NCBI RefSeq assembly: GCF_011801145.1 | Contig: NZ_CP046172.1 | Span: 5,580,001 to 5,644,000 of the forward strand | Reading direction: 5' to 3' | Source: Nocardia arthritidis | GTDB taxonomy: Bacteria; Actinomycetota; Actinomycetes; Mycobacteriales; Mycobacteriaceae | DNA length: 64,000 nucleotides | In this document: piece after piece, positions 62,186-64,000 of the stretch | Layout: the number at the start of each line of letters is the position of its first letter | Numbering within the stretch: the first letter of the stretch is position 1 | The notes under the pieces: generated by a model | What the model was told of the DNA's origin: nothing | The model's input: only the letters and a program-made list of their open reading frames with translations | Databases searched by the model: none | Program-made: the position numbers and the translations under genes

Positions 62186-63265
62186 ATGGGGACGATGCAT
62201 CGAATCGCCGTCATTCCCGGTGACGGTATCGGGAAAGAGGTTGTCCCGGAGGGAATCCGGATATTGCGGGCCGCCGCGGCGGCCTACGATTTCACCGTCG
62301 ATCTCGAATATTTCGACTATGCCTGCGCCGACTACTACACCGCGCACGGAAAAATGCTGCCGGACGGCTGGTTCGACGAATTGAAGCGGTTCGACGCGAT
62401 CTTCTTCGGCGCCGTCGGCTGGCCCGAGGTCGTGCCGGACCACATCTCGCTGTGGGGCAGCCTGCTGCAGTTCCGGCGGCATTTCGACCAGTACGCGAAC
62501 CTGCGCCCGGTGCGGCTGCTGCCCGGCGTCGCAGGCCCGCTGGCCGGGCGCGCGCCCGGCGATATCGATTTCTATGTGGTGCGGGAGAATACGGAGGGCG
62601 AATACTCCAGCATCGGCGGGCGCATCTTCGAGGGCACCGAACGCGAAACCGTCCTACAGGAAACGGTGATGACCAGAACCGGGGTCGACCGCATCCTGAA
62701 GTATGCCTTCGAATTGGCGGCCCGCCGCCCGCGCAGACATCTCACCTCGGCGACGAAGAGCAATGGGATTTCCATCTCCATGCCCTACTGGGACGAGCGG
62801 GTGACCGAAATGTCCGCGGCCTATCCGGATATCACGGTGGACAAATACCACATCGATATCCTGACCGCGAATTTCGTCCTGCACCCGGACTGGTTCGACG
62901 TGGTGGTGGCCAGCAACCTCTTCGGCGATATCCTCTCCGATCTCGGGCCCGCGTGCACGGGCACGATCGGTATCGCGCCGAGCGGAAATATCAACCCGGA
63001 ACGCCGCTTTCCCAGCCTGTTCGAACCGGTGCACGGTTCGGCCCCCGATATCGCGGGCCGCGGCATCGCCAACCCGATCGGCCAGATTTGGAGCGCGTCG
63101 ATGATGCTCGATCATCTCGGCGAGCACACCGCGGCCGCCGCCGTCCTCGCCGCGATCGAATCCGTGCTCGCCCAGGGCGGTAGCGCGCTCACCCCCGATA
63201 TGGGCGGCACCGGCACCACCGAATCGCTCGGCAAGGCGATCCGGGCCGCGCTCGAAATCCGGTGA
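62186..63265 (+). CDS. Tartrate/D-malate dehydrogenase-like (isopropylmalate dehydrogenase family)
   Basis: A 359-residue decarboxylating dehydrogenase: IAVIPGDGIGKEVVPEGI at the N-terminus, FYVVRENTEGEYSSIGGRI, TSATKSNGISISMPYWDERV, VVVASNLFGDILSDLGPACTGTIGIAPSGNINPE and FEPVHGSAPDIAGRGIANPIG. SMPYWDERV and the NAD segment match tartrate dehydrogenase/D-malate dehydrogenase (TtuC/DmlA) better than LeuB. Catalysis needs divalent metal and NAD+. AAGGAGG lies 9 nt before the ATG; the ATG at 62195 is an alternative. The next gene is a carboxylate transporter, in line with that role. Confidence 0.9.
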   Translation: MGTMHRIAVIPGDGIGKEVVPEGIRILRAAAAAYDFTVDLEYFDYACADYYTAHGKMLPDGWFDELKRFDAIFFGAVGWPEVVPDHISLWGSLLQFRRHFDQYANLRPVRLLPGVAGPLAGRAPGDIDFYVVRENTEGEYSSIGGRIFEGTERETVLQETVMTRTGVDRILKYAFELAARRPRRHLTSATKSNGISISMPYWDERVTEMSAAYPDITVDKYHIDILTANFVLHPDWFDVVVASNLFGDILSDLGPACTGTIGIAPSGNINPERRFPSLFEPVHGSAPDIAGRGIANPIGQIWSASMMLDHLGEHTAAAAVLAAIESVLAQGGSALTPDMGGTGTTESLGKAIRAALEIR

Positions 63266-63271
63266 GCCGAT

Positions 63272-64000
63272 ATGAGTTCCACGGACGAGACCGAGCGCAC
63301 CGCCCGGCACTGGATGCTCGACGGCGTTCCGCTGCTCGTGCCCGTCCTGCTCACCGCGCTGGTGCTGTTGGCCGGGCTGCGACATGCGGTGCCGGAGAAT
63401 ATGATCGGCGGGCTCGCGGTGATTGTCGGGCTCGGCGTGCTGCTCGGTCCGCTCGGCAACCGGCTGCCGGGCATCGCCAAAATCGGTGGCGGGGCACTGG
63501 TCTGCCTCATGGTGCCGTCGATCCTGGTGTACCTGCGGATATTCGACACCAGTACGGTGCGGGCCGTGACCATGCTGATGAAGCAGGCCAACTTCCTGTA
63601 CTTCGTGATCGCCACCCTGGTGGTCGGCAGCATCCTCGGCATGAATCGCAGGCTGATGGTCGGCGGGCTCATCCGGATCTTTCCGCCGCTGCTCACCGGA
63701 ACGGCCGTCGCCGTCGCGGTGGGTGTCGGTGTCGCGATGGCCTTCGGCTACGGATTCCATCGCTCGCTGTTCTATATCGTGGTGCCGATCATCGGCGGCG
63801 GCATCGGCGAGGGCGTGATACCGCTCTCCTCGGCGTATGCCTCCGCGCTCGGTGGAGAAGCGGGAAGCTATGTGGCGGAACTGGTTCCGGCCGCGATCAT
63901 CGGGAATATCGTCGCGATCGTCAGCGCCGGCGTGCTGCGCAGGCTCGGCGACCGGCGGCCGCGGCTCGACGGCGGCGGGCGGCTCGTGCGCGATCCCGCG
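63272..64000 (+). CDS. 2-hydroxycarboxylate (citrate/malate) transporter, N-terminal part (cut by window edge)
   Basis: The first 243 residues of a CCS/2-HCT family symporter (CitS, MaeN, CimH). It shows long hydrophobic helices and the family re-entrant motif GGGIGEGVIPLS (about residues 175-186) that forms part of the substrate and Na+ site. The C-terminal half with its matching GGG-x-G motif lies beyond the window. It begins 6 bp after the dehydrogenase stop, so the pair should import and oxidise a hydroxydicarboxylate under control of the LysR gene. Confidence 0.87.
   Translation, partial: MSSTDETERTARHWMLDGVPLLVPVLLTALVLLAGLRHAVPENMIGGLAVIVGLGVLLGPLGNRLPGIAKIGGGALVCLMVPSILVYLRIFDTSTVRAVTMLMKQANFLYFVIATLVVGSILGMNRRLMVGGLIRIFPPLLTGTAVAVAVGVGVAMAFGYGFHRSLFYIVVPIIGGGIGEGVIPLSSAYASALGGEAGSYVAELVPAAIIGNIVAIVSAGVLRRLGDRRPRLDGGGRLVRDPA

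Overview
The window is high-GC DNA with GTG and TTG starts, dense small operons, mycothiol enzymes, Tat-secreted enzymes, PucR, WYL and MarR regulators and a SigF-type sigma factor. This is a mycolic-acid actinomycete, most likely Nocardia or a close relative. It looks like accessory chromosome: many regulator-target pairs, no rRNA and no tRNA found. I see no insertion sequence, CRISPR array or prophage.

Layout. 1-4.2 kb: a dimethylglycine-oxidase-like flavoenzyme (partial, minus strand) diverges from a Rieske ferredoxin, ferredoxin reductase, mycothiol-dependent formaldehyde dehydrogenase (mscR) and MBL hydrolase. This is a demethylation and formaldehyde-oxidation module around a repeated GTTGC-N7-GCAAC operator. 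4.2-6 kb: a Tat-exported amine oxidase whose 3' end is followed by a 54-bp tandem repeat. 6-26 kb: short units for small secreted proteins, a PGRP amidase, an APC permease, a MarR/esterase pair, a WYL regulator/DinB locus with two RidA genes, phospholipase C, AraC/SDR, a GlcG-like protein, a TetR/hydrolase pair, a P450 and a methyltransferase remnant. 26-39.4 kb: a PucR regulator, then N-succinylamino-acid racemase, GNAT and M20 hydrolase genes (a set matching the known D- to L-amino-acid conversion route), diverging from three serine-hydrolase genes and an MFS exporter. One of the hydrolases is an S9 peptidase fused to a copy of the neighbouring S12 hydrolase. 39.4-43 kb: a cyclodipeptide synthase and a CYP121-like P450, the mycocyclosin gene pair known from Mycobacterium tuberculosis, with a DHA2 exporter downstream. 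43-53 kb: M14 carboxypeptidase, an autoregulated SRPBCC-ArsR-SRPBCC operon, an MDR reductase, a UvrA-like ABC ATPase with a VOC protein, an MFS transporter and a mycothiol-dependent-type enzyme. 53-64 kb: a response regulator carrying a signal-peptide-like N-terminus, a stand-alone SecY, a secreted Asp-box protein, a tandem P-loop kinase, ComB, SigF with an upstream Crp-type site, and a LysR/tartrate-dehydrogenase-like/2-HCT transporter unit cut by the right edge.

The strongest biological stories are the D-amino-acid/D-peptide locus next to the mycocyclosin locus, the S9-S12 fusion with its duplicated domain, the coding-derived minisatellite, and a set of well-defined operator palindromes that pair regulators with their targets.
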